This document shows positions 7,073-15,725 of a DNA stretch of 64,000 bases, one piece after another. The DNA comes from JAAEPI01 sp965212145 (GTDB taxonomy: Bacteria > Bacteroidota > Bacteroidia > Cytophagales > Cyclobacteriaceae): the NCBI GenBank assembly GCA_965212145.1, contig CBDBUY010000003.1, positions 71,657 to 135,656 of the forward strand. The letters run 5' to 3'. The stretch's first letter is position 1, and every line of letters begins with the position of its first letter. Under the pieces are notes generated by a model, which was given only the letters and a program-made list of their open reading frames with translations, was not told the DNA's origin and did no database searches. The position numbers were made by a program, and so were the translations under genes.

Positions 7073-9502
7073 TCCCCTGAGGGCAATGATGAAATTTCTG
7101 CCAGGTGCACTTATTCCGCTGGAGTAAGGTCGATAATGCACATCGAAAATATTCTCAACGCCTGCATCCAGCGTGAGGAAATCATTGACCACAAAGCTTG
7201 TCTTCAGATTGAAAGTTATCCAGCCAGGTGATCCCTCGTCCGTGTATAGGTATGGCTTGTCTTCAATCTCGGCAGCAGGAATGTCATCGCGCCATCTCGG
7301 GCCGTTAAATTCTGCATAAAAGTCTATACGATGATCCTCCTTGTTCCATGTCAGACCAGCTCTTCCAAAGAGGGGTGTTGTGTGTCTAAGCGGTTCGCCG
7401 CTGGATTCTTCACCATCCGAGAAACTGGCTGTCCCATATCCGGAAATAACCTCCGAGACTCGTACTCTAGCTTGCACGCTTCCGCCATAAATGAACGCCT
7501 GATTGCCGTTGATCTGAGCCACTACACCGTGCTCCACGTCCGGAGTGCTAGCATCACCGTCATCATCTAGAAAAACAGTGGATTGACCATTTACCTGAAA
7601 ATCACCACGTAGGATCGGATTATTCAGCGTGGTATAAAAGCCCACCACATTCAAAGTCACCGGCCCAAATTTCGTTGACATACTAACTTCAGAGTTGTAC
7701 GCATACTCGGGTTTTAGGTATTCGTTGGGAACTAAAATGATCGGCTGGCCATTTTCGTCCTCATCAAATTCAAAGACTTTTCCTACATCGTCTACATTCG
7801 GAGATCGAAATCCTGTGGAGAAATTGAACCCGAACTTGGTCTTTTCAGTTGGTAAGTAGACCAATCCAGCCGAGCCATTAAGCGCTCCGGTTTGTAAATT
7901 GATTTCTGAGAAGTCCAGCACTGAAGAGTTGTCGCTAGATCGTGAACCAGTCAGTTTGACAAAATTGTATCTACCTCCGAAGTTGAGGGTCCATTTGTCA
8001 CTCAGTCTCGTGACCCAGTTGGCGTAGGCCGCTACACTGGTAAATTGGCTACCATTGTCAGGATAGCGGGTTTCGACATCTGTTCTTTGCCCTGTGACCA
8101 AATTTTCCCGATATCCCGAGGAGGCCACTTCATTGTGCACCATTTCAAAGCCGTAAAACAGATCTCCTTTTGGCAACTCCTTGTCCAGATCAATATTCAT
8201 GGAATAAACGTCCACCATCTCTGTCCGGGTTCTAAGCCGATCATCACCAAAATCCCGATCGTTCCTGCTTTCTTCATATCGCTGAAATGCAGCAGTGATT
8301 CTAGCCTGGTCGAAAAGCTTCCTTTTATCGTAATGGTTGAACCTCAGGGAGTGCATTTGCCAGGTTTGAGCCCCGTAATACCATGCCCCGTGTTCCAATG
8401 AATCAGTTCCTGGTTTCGTGATCACTAAACGATCATACCTAGGGATGTTGGAGGTTGTGCCGAAATAGAAACTGTACGAAATTTCCGAATGTTGATTCAG
8501 GAGAAATTTGAATTTTTGAACCGCATTAAATAAATCAAATCCGGAACCAACCTGAAGATTAGGGTCATCGTTGTTGACCAATTGATCTTCTCCGTTGATT
8601 CGATCCACGTAGTTAGGTCGCAGGAAATGCCCCTCGTATTTATCCGATCTGTTTGAGCCTGCCTTTAAGTCATCCATCCAGGTTCCGGTGATCGACCCAA
8701 AATAGGTGAACTTTCGACGAGAAAGAGACAAGTCGAAATGCCCGGTTCGTTCGTTGGCGGCTGAAGACCATCTGGTCATTAGGTTTCCGTCTACTTTGGT
8801 TCCGTTTTGATTCCAGGCTGGGTCGACAGTGTGAAAATCCATCACTCCGCCTAGTGCATCACTTCCGTACAACACCGATCCAGGCCCGAACACTACTTCA
8901 GAAGACGCAACGGCATTCGGGTCAATGTTGATGACATTTTGGAGATTGCCACCCCGATAAATGGCGTTGTTCATTCGCACTCCATCAACGACCAATAAGA
9001 CGGCATTCGCAGAGAAACCACGAAGCTTTGGACTGCCACCACCTAGCTGACTTTTTTGAACGAATACTTGCCCGCTTTGATTCAGCAAGTCAGCCGAAGT
9101 GGTCGGGTTGTTAAACGAAATAGACTTTCGCTCCACAGATAAAATTTGCTGTGATAGATCCTTCTCATCTTGTTCCCATTTATTGGCAGAAATAACTACC
9201 TCATTGAACCAAACTAGTTTTTCCTTCAGCGTAATTCTAAAGCTCTCGGCTCGTAAACTGTCTGCTAAAACGCGTTTGTCTTCGAATGACGGATGTTGAA
9301 AATGGAAGTAACCTGTTTGGGGAAAATGACTGATGTCAGCTTTGCCATTATCATTTGTAAAGGCCGTGTATGATCTTTTGTCGTGGTAAATAAAGACTTC
9401 AGAAACAGGTTCATTTTTGGCATCCAGAACTTCCACCGTCTGTCCGAGAGTGAGGAGTGAAATCAACCAACCTCCCAAAAACCCAATGCCTTTTTTACCC
9501 AT
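7064..9502 (-). CDS. TonB-dependent outer-membrane receptor
   Basis: From the preferred ATG at 9502 the protein has a signal peptide, a carboxypeptidase-regulatory-like beta-sandwich (about 22-95), a plug domain (about 105-225, with PKLRGFSANAVLLVVDGVRMN and GPGSVLYGSDALGGVM) and a long 22-strand barrel ending in a terminal phenylalanine (RGSF). Such receptors import iron complexes, heme, cobalamin or glycans with TonB energy. The plug and the C-terminal YRPYSSGISAPGRNFI resemble heme/siderophore-type receptors more than SusC-type glycan receptors, and no SusD-like gene is adjacent. Substrate is not determinable from sequence alone. Confidence 0.93.
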   Translation of the reverse strand: MGKKGIGFLGGWLISLLTLGQTVEVLDAKNEPVSEVFIYHDKRSYTAFTNDNGKADISHFPQTGYFHFQHPSFEDKRVLADSLRAESFRITLKEKLVWFNEVVISANKWEQDEKDLSQQILSVERKSISFNNPTTSADLLNQSGQVFVQKSQLGGGSPKLRGFSANAVLLVVDGVRMNNAIYRGGNLQNVINIDPNAVASSEVVFGPGSVLYGSDALGGVMDFHTVDPAWNQNGTKVDGNLMTRWSSAANERTGHFDLSLSRRKFTYFGSITGTWMDDLKAGSNRSDKYEGHFLRPNYVDRINGEDQLVNNDDPNLQVGSGFDLFNAVQKFKFLLNQHSEISYSFYFGTTSNIPRYDRLVITKPGTDSLEHGAWYYGAQTWQMHSLRFNHYDKRKLFDQARITAAFQRYEESRNDRDFGDDRLRTRTEMVDVYSMNIDLDKELPKGDLFYGFEMVHNEVASSGYRENLVTGQRTDVETRYPDNGSQFTSVAAYANWVTRLSDKWTLNFGGRYNFVKLTGSRSSDNSSVLDFSEINLQTGALNGSAGLVYLPTEKTKFGFNFSTGFRSPNVDDVGKVFEFDEDENGQPIILVPNEYLKPEYAYNSEVSMSTKFGPVTLNVVGFYTTLNNPILRGDFQVNGQSTVFLDDDGDASTPDVEHGVVAQINGNQAFIYGGSVQARVRVSEVISGYGTASFSDGEESSGEPLRHTTPLFGRAGLTWNKEDHRIDFYAEFNGPRWRDDIPAAEIEDKPYLYTDEGSPGWITFNLKTSFVVNDFLTLDAGVENIFDVHYRPYSSGISAPGRNFIIALRGSF

Positions 9503-9554
9503 AGTTTTCAAAGCTTGCAAATAAGCCCTTATTCTTGCCGCAAGTATCTCGAAA

Positions 9555-10514
9555 ATGCCAGTTCTAAAAAAATCAGGTTACACGAAAAGGCCATGGTATT
9601 TGGCTAGCAATCATCTGGAGACCATCGTGCCCTCTATGCTCTTTGAAACTAAGGGAGTACAATACGAACGCGAGCGGATCACGCTCCCCGATGATGATTT
9701 TTTGGATTTGGACTGGCTGAAAAATGGACATGATCGGTTAATCATATTGTCCCATGGGCTTGAGGGAAGCTCGGATCGTCAGTACATGACCAGAGCTGCC
9801 AAGTATTTTAATGACAGGAATTGGGATGTGTTGGCCTGGAATTGTCGTGGCTGTTCCGGGGAGGTGAATAAAGCCAAACGAACGTATCAACATGGTGATG
9901 TCGTTGATATTGGGGCCGTTGTTTCAAGGGCTTTGAAAGATTCTTATGAGTCCATTGCATTAATTGGATATTCCATGGGCGGCAACATGATGCTGAAATA
10001 TATAGCCGTGAACGAGACTGATCCTCGGATCAAAGCGGCCGTTGGCTTTTCTGTTCCGTGCAATTTGGAGGACAGTTCTTCAGCGATAAATCGAAAAAAT
10101 AATCGTTTTTACGAGAAGCGATTTCTCAGAAAGCTAAGAGACAAGATTGTCCTGAAGGAGGATCAATACCCCGAACTGAAAACCGATTGGGAGCAGATTC
10201 ACGATTTTGGTGATTTCAATAGGGTGTTCACATTACCGGTTTTTGGTTTTGAGACAGAGCGTGAGTTTTTGAATCAGGCCAGAACTGACCACATTCTTGA
10301 TCAAATTCAAATTCCAACGCTGATCGTCAACGCCCTAAATGATCCCATGCTCGAGGGAAGAAATTATCCCTTTGAGAGTGCCGAGCAATGTGAAAAAGTC
10401 TATTTAGAAACACCCGAAGTGGGCGGGCATGTCGGTTTCACCTTGAAATGGAATGATGTCTCTTACATGGAGACAAGAGCTGAAGAATTTATCAATTCTG
10501 CTCTTTTGGTTTGA
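9555..10514 (+). CDS. YheT-family alpha/beta hydrolase
   Basis: The 319-residue protein has the alpha/beta-hydrolase triad: nucleophile Ser140 in GYSMGG, Asp263 in NDPML and His292 in GGHVGF. The start YLASNHLETIVPS and the block LSHGLEGSSDRQYM, followed by NCRGCSGEVN, are characteristic of the YheT family of carboxylesterase-like enzymes. Physiological substrates are poorly defined. There is no signal peptide, so it acts in the cytoplasm. It is divergent from the TonB receptor gene with about 50 bases between starts, and its 3' end overlaps msrB on the other strand by 23 bases. Confidence 0.92.
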   Translation: MPVLKKSGYTKRPWYLASNHLETIVPSMLFETKGVQYERERITLPDDDFLDLDWLKNGHDRLIILSHGLEGSSDRQYMTRAAKYFNDRNWDVLAWNCRGCSGEVNKAKRTYQHGDVVDIGAVVSRALKDSYESIALIGYSMGGNMMLKYIAVNETDPRIKAAVGFSVPCNLEDSSSAINRKNNRFYEKRFLRKLRDKIVLKEDQYPELKTDWEQIHDFGDFNRVFTLPVFGFETEREFLNQARTDHILDQIQIPTLIVNALNDPMLEGRNYPFESAEQCEKVYLETPEVGGHVGFTLKWNDVSYMETRAEEFINSALLV

Positions 10515-10980
10515 ATTTCAATGAAACCGAATTGATACAATATCTGAGGCCTGTTGGTTTCGGTCCGTCAGGAAACACATGGCCAAGATGACCGTCGCAT
10601 CGAGCACACAGCACCTCAGTTCTGGTCATTCCGTAACTTTTATCGACTTCCTCAGCGACATTTTCGTCGTTAATTTTATCCCAAAAGCTAGGCCAGCCCG
10701 TTCCTGATTTGAATTTGGTTTCTGAACTGAAGAGTGGAAGGTCACAAGCTTTGCACACGAAAACACCGTCTTCCTTGACATTCAGGAGTTTTCCACTGAA
10801 GGCTCTTTCAGTGCCCTTTTCTCTGAGCACATAATATTCGAAATCATTGAGCTCATTTTTCCATTCCGACTCAGATTTTTCAATTTTCTTGATAGACCCG
10901 AAAGTGTTGGGCTTTTCCTGCTTGGGTTGGGCACAGGCTCCAAAAGCCACGAGAACTAAGATTGGTAAAGCGTATTTCAT
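10492..10980 (-). CDS. msrB: Peptide-methionine (R)-S-oxide reductase, lipoprotein form
   Basis: MsrB reduces methionine-R-sulfoxide in proteins. Zinc ligands are visible as CKAC (Cys76, Cys79) and CARC (Cys125, Cys128), and the catalytic cysteine is Cys148 in RYCINS. The WPSFW, GHLGHVFPDGP and NSVSLKF signatures are intact. Unusually for a textbook MsrB, the N terminus is a lipoprotein signal with AFGAC (Cys16), placing the enzyme on the outer or inner membrane facing the periplasm, where it would repair exported proteins. Exported MsrB forms are known in Bacteroidota. No MsrA or thioredoxin-like electron donor gene is adjacent. Confidence 0.95.
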   Translation of the reverse strand: MKYALPILVLVAFGACAQPKQEKPNTFGSIKKIEKSESEWKNELNDFEYYVLREKGTERAFSGKLLNVKEDGVFVCKACDLPLFSSETKFKSGTGWPSFWDKINDENVAEEVDKSYGMTRTEVLCARCDGHLGHVFPDGPKPTGLRYCINSVSLKFKPKEQN

Positions 10981-11074
10981 AGTGGGATGGCAACAGTAAA
11001 TGCAGAAAAAAAGTTCAGAGTTTGAGGATTGAAATCTTGTAGATCATTTAATTACGATTACCGACCTTCACGAT

Positions 11075-11905
11075 GTGGAAAAAGTATCCATTATTTGCTT
11101 ATCTCATAATCATGCCCCATTTCTCAATGAGGCGTTGGAATCAGTTCTGTGGCAGACCCATAAAAACATCGAATTAATCATCGTGGACGATGGGAGCACA
11201 GATGGCAGCAAGGAGGTGATTGGCCATTTTTTGAAGTCACATCCCCATATGATGTTCATCAATAACATCAAACCCAAAGGAAATTGCGCTGCTTTCAATC
11301 AGGGTTGGAGGTCTTCCTCAGGGAAGTTTTTAATCGACTTGGCCGCCGATGATGTGCTAATGCCCAGTCGGGTGGAGGAAGGGTTGAAAAGGCTTGAAGA
11401 AACGGGAGCCGGGGTTCATTTTTCGGATGCTGAGATCATCAGGGAAAATGGTGATTCGATGGGTCGGCACAATGCCAGATTCACCGACCCAATTCCTGAA
11501 GGCGATCTTTACCGCGAGCTTATCCGTCGTTATCTGATTTGTCCGCCTACGATGATGTTTCGTCGAGAAGTCATGGAGAAATTGAACGGCTATGACGAAA
11601 ACTTAGCGTTTGAGGACTTTGATTTCTGGGTGAGGTCTGCGCGGCACTTCGAGTACAGCTTTTCAGATGAGGTCCTGGTTAAGAAGCGGGTCGTGAAGAA
11701 TTCTCACGCCTCAACTCAGGAGAAATTCAGAAATGCACATCAGGAGTCAATCCTCAAAGTTTGCTGGAAAATCCTGGAAATGAATAAATCAGAGGCAGAG
11801 AACCAGGCACTTAAGAAAAGGTGTTGGCACGAGATTCGTCAATGCATAAAAAAAGGTAACCTGGGGTTAGTTCCAAGTTACCTTTCCATCTTAAAACAAT
11901 GCTAG
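11075..11905 (+). CDS. Family 2 glycosyltransferase
   Basis: The protein begins VSIICLSHNHAPFLNEAL, the GT2 nucleotide-binding start, and has IVDDGSTDGS at about 35-44 and the acceptor-side aspartates in LAADDVLMPSR near residue 90. FEDFDFWVRSARHF near residue 180 is the ED-type catalytic-base region of GT-A enzymes. It therefore transfers a sugar from a nucleotide donor, probably to a surface polysaccharide or glycoprotein. The start codon is GTG; no ATG fits the conserved N terminus. It is the only glycan gene in its immediate surroundings and ends 1 base before the convergent RRM gene. Confidence 0.9.
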   Translation: MEKVSIICLSHNHAPFLNEALESVLWQTHKNIELIIVDDGSTDGSKEVIGHFLKSHPHMMFINNIKPKGNCAAFNQGWRSSSGKFLIDLAADDVLMPSRVEEGLKRLEETGAGVHFSDAEIIRENGDSMGRHNARFTDPIPEGDLYRELIRRYLICPPTMMFRREVMEKLNGYDENLAFEDFDFWVRSARHFEYSFSDEVLVKKRVVKNSHASTQEKFRNAHQESILKVCWKILEMNKSEAENQALKKRCWHEIRQCIKKGNLGLVPSYLSILKQC

Positions 11906-11906
11906 T

Positions 11907-12161
11907 TTATCTTCTATCTTCTCTTGGTCGTGCTTGCTTAACTACAATGTTTCTGCCTTCCAATTCTGACTCGTTCAGTGCGTTGATAGCATTCTGAGCT
12001 TCGTCATCATTTGGCATTTCTACAAATCCAAATCCTTTGGATCTGTTCTCAAACTTGTCAAAAATAATTTTGGCAGAGCTTACTTCTCCGTGGGCCTCAA
12101 AAAGGTCCTTTAGCGTGTCTTCCTTGGTATTGTAAGACAGCTGTGCAACAAAAATGTTCAT
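11907..12161 (-). CDS. Small RRM-domain RNA-binding protein
   Basis: The 84-residue protein is a single RNA-recognition motif with RNP2 (IFVAQL, residues 3-8) and RNP1 (SKGFGFVEM, residues 41-49), followed by a short basic tail. Bacterial single-RRM proteins of this kind bind RNA and are often cold-induced in cyanobacteria and Bacteroidota. The leader between 12162 and 12236 contains two short inverted repeats (a GAACC/GGTTC hairpin at 12182-12196 and the palindrome TTACGGCCGTAA at 12203-12214) that could be folded RNA, so autoregulation is possible but unproved. Confidence 0.93.
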   Translation of the reverse strand: MNIFVAQLSYNTKEDTLKDLFEAHGEVSSAKIIFDKFENRSKGFGFVEMPNDDEAQNAINALNESELEGRNIVVKQARPREDRR

Positions 12162-12236
12162 TATAAAAAAATAAAATGGATGAACCCGAAAGGTTCTAAA
12201 AATTACGGCCGTAAGGTAAGCCTAAATATTGATTAT

Positions 12237-12899
12237 TTATTCGGTAATGGTGATTTCGTACTCTCGCTTGTAAGAAACGGTGGACTCACCTCCGGCCTGA
12301 GTCCCTTCGTCAATTGGCTCAGAATACTTCCTGGAAATGATCAATGTGGCTGGTCCTGTTGGTAGGGAAGTTAAGTGCTCCGGCAGGATTTCGATCTTAT
12401 TTCCGACATTGAAAACACAGGTCAATCCGTTTTCAAAAGATTGAATGGTAATGACAAAATATCCATTCCCGTATGGTATTTGGTCACCCTGCCAAGGCAG
12501 GTCATAATATTTTCCTTTTTGAAGGTTCGAAACGGGATGAGCCAAATCAAAATCAAATAGCTCGATGAGATTTATATAATCCTTTCCGGTTTCGTCTGTC
12601 CACTGGTAGTATCCTTCGAGGACATCATGAATCTGACGTTTATAGTGCAAACCCGTGATTACGTCACTTTTTTCGTATAGCCGGTAATCTTCAAAAAAGA
12701 TCGGATTGTTTAATCTGAGCGGAGTTTGACCAAACCTAAAATCCAGCCTAGTGGTCATGGCATTCCGAGTGGCGTTGAACTCTGTGTCGTAGTAGGTGGC
12801 GATACGATCCTGATTGACATTGTCGGCCTCTTCAATGGTGTAGCAGCTACTTATTGTCAAAATAAACGAGGAGAGAAGGAGCAGGAGAAGGGCTTTCAT
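12237..12899 (-). CDS. Lipoprotein of unknown function
   Basis: I do not recognise this 220-residue protein. It has a clear signal peptide and lipobox (ISSC, Cys19), so it is anchored in a membrane on the exported side. The remainder is mixed alpha/beta with many aromatic residues (YYQWTDETGKDYINL, YYDLPWQGDQIPYGNGYF) and ends in a strand-rich segment (STVSYKREYEITITE), consistent with a beta-sandwich or lipocalin-like fold. It lies upstream of the RRM gene on the same strand, separated by 75 bases. No operon partner explains it. Confidence 0.7.
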   Translation of the reverse strand: MKALLLLLLSSFILTISSCYTIEEADNVNQDRIATYYDTEFNATRNAMTTRLDFRFGQTPLRLNNPIFFEDYRLYEKSDVITGLHYKRQIHDVLEGYYQWTDETGKDYINLIELFDFDLAHPVSNLQKGKYYDLPWQGDQIPYGNGYFVITIQSFENGLTCVFNVGNKIEILPEHLTSLPTGPATLIISRKYSEPIDEGTQAGGESTVSYKREYEITITE

Positions 12900-12991
12900 G
12901 GTAATCCTTAGTCCAGATTTAATGGGTTCTCCCCTAAGATGGCTTGTGAATTCAAAAAATCATTATTTCGTAACTTGAAGTAAAAAGGATC

Positions 12992-13603
12992 ATGAGAAAC
13001 TTATTCTTTTCAGGACTTACGCTCCTAACATTTGTCGTATCCGCACAGGTTGATCAACCAACGGTTGACATTCGTCCTACCATTCAGCAAGTTTTTGATG
13101 CCGTGAAGAATGGCGAGCCGGATGCGCTGCTGTCAATGAGGTTGAAAAAATCTGAAGTAATAGACTTCCAGCAAGTGCTCAACCAAAACAAAGGGAAGGG
13201 CATGGATGCTGAAATTGACAAGCTACTCAAGGAGATAAATGGGCTGGTCGACAATTTTGAAAAATTTGATGCCCGGCAGCTGACGGATATAACGGCCAAT
13301 TATGAACGTTTGATGAAGTATGCTGAGGAAAATGGATTCAGCTGGAATAAAGCCAAGTACCTATTTGAGACGTATGAAATGCGAAAGAGGGGGCCATTTC
13401 ATGTGGAGACCAATGTGTTATTGACAACTATTGTACCTATGAGCAATGGTGATCAGCGTATCGGAGTTCGATTTGAGGTTGTGCTGATTGGTAACCGGTG
13501 GGCATTGATTGAAGGAGTTGTTCCTGAAAATTCCTATAGAAATGATGAATGGAACGAGGAGGCTGCAGAAGCCGTCGAGGAAGTTGACGATGGGGGTTAT
13601 TAA
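12992..13603 (+). CDS. Exported protein of unknown function
   Basis: The 203-residue protein has a Sec signal ending VVSA-Q (residues 1-19). The mature part starts with a helical region rich in charged residues (about 25-120, including KGKGMDAEIDKLLKEINGLVDNFEKFDARQ split by turns), followed by a beta-rich stretch with VETNVLLTTIVPMSNGDQR and GNRWALIEGVVPEN, and an acidic tail. I do not recognise the family. The C-terminal half resembles NTF2- or SnoaL-like small folds in outline, but this is weak. Its stop codon overlaps the end of the convergent oxidoreductase gene by 4 bases. Confidence 0.65.
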   Translation: MRNLFFSGLTLLTFVVSAQVDQPTVDIRPTIQQVFDAVKNGEPDALLSMRLKKSEVIDFQQVLNQNKGKGMDAEIDKLLKEINGLVDNFEKFDARQLTDITANYERLMKYAEENGFSWNKAKYLFETYEMRKRGPFHVETNVLLTTIVPMSNGDQRIGVRFEVVLIGNRWALIEGVVPENSYRNDEWNEEAAEAVEEVDDGGY

Positions 13604-14556
13604 GCGATCTGGATCACGATTTTTCCTTTGTGACTTCCTTTCCCAAAATATCGAATTAGTATGGGTACTTCTTCTAAAGCGTAAGGCCCGTCTATGACCG
13701 GGGCAAGTTTACCATCAACGAATAGATCATTGATTTGATCATTGTCCTTGTTGGGACGAAGAGACACAATATGGAGATTCTTCTTGCCCATTGCTCGGGC
13801 CCAGACTAGTTGGAAAAGTCGCCACAAATCACCCCCAATAGTAACATAGGAGCCACCCTCTCTCAGGCATCTTAAGAAATGACGTGGAGGTCTTTTGGTT
13901 TTTGCGTCCAGGATTAGGTCATAAGTTTCGCCAAGATTCGTGCAGTCAGCCCCCCTGAAGTCAATCACACGATCACATCCTAGTGATTTCATCAGTTCAA
14001 GTTTTTCGCTAGAGTCAACTCCCGTAATATTCGCTTCAAAAGTCTTAGCAATTTGAATGGCCAAAACGCCCATTCCCCCACCAGCGCCATTTATTAGAAC
14101 TTTCTGTCCTTTCTTGATTTCACCAACATCTACAAGACCCTGCCAGGCAAGCATGGCCGCATGTGGCAAAGCAGCAGCTTGATTAAAAGACATTTTGTCC
14201 GGAATTTTCGTGAGGGAATCGATCTCCACAGCTGCATACTCAGCAAACGTACCCCAACCATGACCCGATATGTCCCCATACACGCGATCCCCAATTTGAA
14301 ATTCATCCACTTGACCGCCAAGCTCTTCTATGGTACCGGCCAACTCTATTCCTGGAATTGGATTCTTGGGTTTGAATAGTCCAAAGATCAGTCGATACAC
14401 TCCAGGTTTGCCTTGCACCAAACTCCAATCCCAATCATTGATTGCCGTAGAATGAATCTTCACCATCGCTTGACCTGACTTTGGTCTGGGCTTCTCAATC
14501 TTCCCGACCTTAAGTTTCTCTGGTGGACCGTATGATTTACATAGAAGGGTTTTCAT
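13600..14556 (-). CDS. Zinc-independent MDR-family NAD(P)H oxidoreductase (quinone oxidoreductase-like)
   Basis: This 318-residue medium-chain dehydrogenase/reductase has a GroES-like N-terminal domain (about 1-120, with PIPGIELAGTIEELG) and a Rossmann domain with INGAGGGMGVLAIQIAKTF near residue 150. It lacks the zinc-binding cysteine cluster of true alcohol dehydrogenases, so it is expected to reduce quinones or enones with NAD(P)H. The C terminus carries the usual IRYFGKGSHKGKIVI strand. It is cytosolic and transcribed alone, convergent with the preceding gene. Confidence 0.88.
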   Translation of the reverse strand: MKTLLCKSYGPPEKLKVGKIEKPRPKSGQAMVKIHSTAINDWDWSLVQGKPGVYRLIFGLFKPKNPIPGIELAGTIEELGGQVDEFQIGDRVYGDISGHGWGTFAEYAAVEIDSLTKIPDKMSFNQAAALPHAAMLAWQGLVDVGEIKKGQKVLINGAGGGMGVLAIQIAKTFEANITGVDSSEKLELMKSLGCDRVIDFRGADCTNLGETYDLILDAKTKRPPRHFLRCLREGGSYVTIGGDLWRLFQLVWARAMGKKNLHIVSLRPNKDNDQINDLFVDGKLAPVIDGPYALEEVPILIRYFGKGSHKGKIVIQIA

Positions 14557-14626
14557 TAGTAAGAAAGATAGCCGTTTTGATCAGAAACGCTGAGGACAAT
14601 TTACAGTTGTGCCTGCTCGACTTTTC

Positions 14627-14992
14627 TCATCGATTATCTCTTTTTCCCCACCCCTGAAATAATGATTTCTTTAGTCTGGGAAACTGCTCCAGTATCCTCA
14701 TGACTTGATGCCAGTTTCGAGCGGTCATTTTGTGTTCGCCACCACCGTCTAAGGTAAACTGAAATGTCACTCGTGGACTTACGATTTCGATGGGTTTACG
14801 ATTGGAGAACTGGCGGTGAATCTGGTAATCCTGAACCAACCAGCGCTCATCGTCATCATTCAGCTCTTGAGGATAATTATGGTCCAGCTGAACGTACCGC
14901 TTGTCATTTTCCATCCAGATACGCATCAAATGATACTCTTTTTGGAATTGCTTTCCTCTAACAACCTCGTAATACCCCGGCGCTAATTTCAT
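14627..14992 (-). CDS. Unknown 121-residue protein divergent from the LexA-like repressor
   Basis: I do not recognise this protein. It is cytosolic (no signal peptide), rich in aromatic and charged residues (YYEVVRGKQFQKEYHLMRIW, WLVQDYQIHRQF), and contains a basic C terminus (LKKSLFQGWGKRDNR). It looks like a compact alpha/beta protein and its charge suggests nucleic-acid or protein contact. Its start codon abuts a perfect 8-5-8 palindrome (14992-15012) that also lies upstream of the LexA-like gene, so the two are probably regulated together as a divergent pair. A role in the damage response is inference from that arrangement. Confidence 0.7.
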   Translation of the reverse strand: MKLAPGYYEVVRGKQFQKEYHLMRIWMENDKRYVQLDHNYPQELNDDDERWLVQDYQIHRQFSNRKPIEIVSPRVTFQFTLDGGGEHKMTARNWHQVMRILEQFPRLKKSLFQGWGKRDNR

Positions 14993-15012
14993 GTTCTATA
15001 AATAATAGAACA
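14992..15012. promoter_or_regulatory. Perfect palindrome in the divergent lexA-like promoter region
   Basis: TGTTCTAT (14992-14999) and ATAGAACA (15005-15012) are exact inverted repeats separated by AAATA. A further TTAGAAC half-site is at 15034-15040. The position between two divergent genes, touching the start codon of one and 46 bases before the other, fits a self-regulating repressor operator. The binding protein is inferred. Confidence 0.7.
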
Positions 15013-15058
15013 ATATTAGAAATATTACGTAAATTAGAACCAAGAAAAACGATCAATA

Positions 15059-15664
15059 ATGAAATTACATCCGATACAAGAAAAAATTCTGGAGATACAC
15101 ACGCACCGGGCTCGTGAGCGCCGCTGGACGCGCAGGGAGGTGCAGGAAGAATTGGGTGTCAGCTCAGTCTCGGTGGTGCAGCACCACTACAATGAATTGG
15201 TGAAAAAAGGCTACCTGAAACCCAGTCCGCTGAGACCGGGTCAGTACGTGACCATGACGGTTCCTGAGATTCCACTGGTTTATCTGAACATGTATGGCAA
15301 GGCCAAATGTGGGCCCGATGGTTCCATATTATCAGGCCATCCTGAGGATCGCATCGGGATTTCATCACGACTATTGAAAGGCAGAGCGGGAGATGCTTTT
15401 GTGGTGCAAGCCGATGGAGATTCAATGCTTCCTGAGATTAAGAACAATGACCTGGTGATTGGGACGAAAATCGAACGACCGGAAAATGGTCAGATCGTCA
15501 TTGGGGCTTTGGATGAGAGTCCATTCATCAAGCGATTTAAGCGGATTAATCCAGAGCAGATTCTGCTCGAATCCTTGAATCCGGATTTTGAATCCATGTT
15601 GGCCACCCCAGATAATCAATTGGTCGTGGAGGGGCTATATATCGGATTGATCAGGAACGGGTAG
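15059..15664 (+). CDS. LexA-like self-cleaving transcriptional repressor
   Basis: The 201-residue protein has an N-terminal winged helix (about 1-55; WTRREVQEELGVSSVSVVQHH) and a C-terminal S24 peptidase domain with the serine-lysine dyad Ser122 (DGDSMLP) and Lys159 (PFIKRF). In LexA the scissile bond is Ala-Gly; here the corresponding position reads KAKCGPDG, suggesting Cys84-Gly85. RecA-stimulated autocleavage would release repression of DNA-damage genes. It is divergent from a 121-residue unknown gene across a perfect palindrome. No UmuC/ImuB-type polymerase is adjacent, so it may be the chromosomal LexA or a local paralogue. Confidence 0.85.
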   Translation: MKLHPIQEKILEIHTHRARERRWTRREVQEELGVSSVSVVQHHYNELVKKGYLKPSPLRPGQYVTMTVPEIPLVYLNMYGKAKCGPDGSILSGHPEDRIGISSRLLKGRAGDAFVVQADGDSMLPEIKNNDLVIGTKIERPENGQIVIGALDESPFIKRFKRINPEQILLESLNPDFESMLATPDNQLVVEGLYIGLIRNG

Positions 15665-15725
15665 GTTTTTTCTTTTTTGAGTCGATGGATTGATCTAATT
15701 TGGTTGGTCAAACATCAACCCAATC

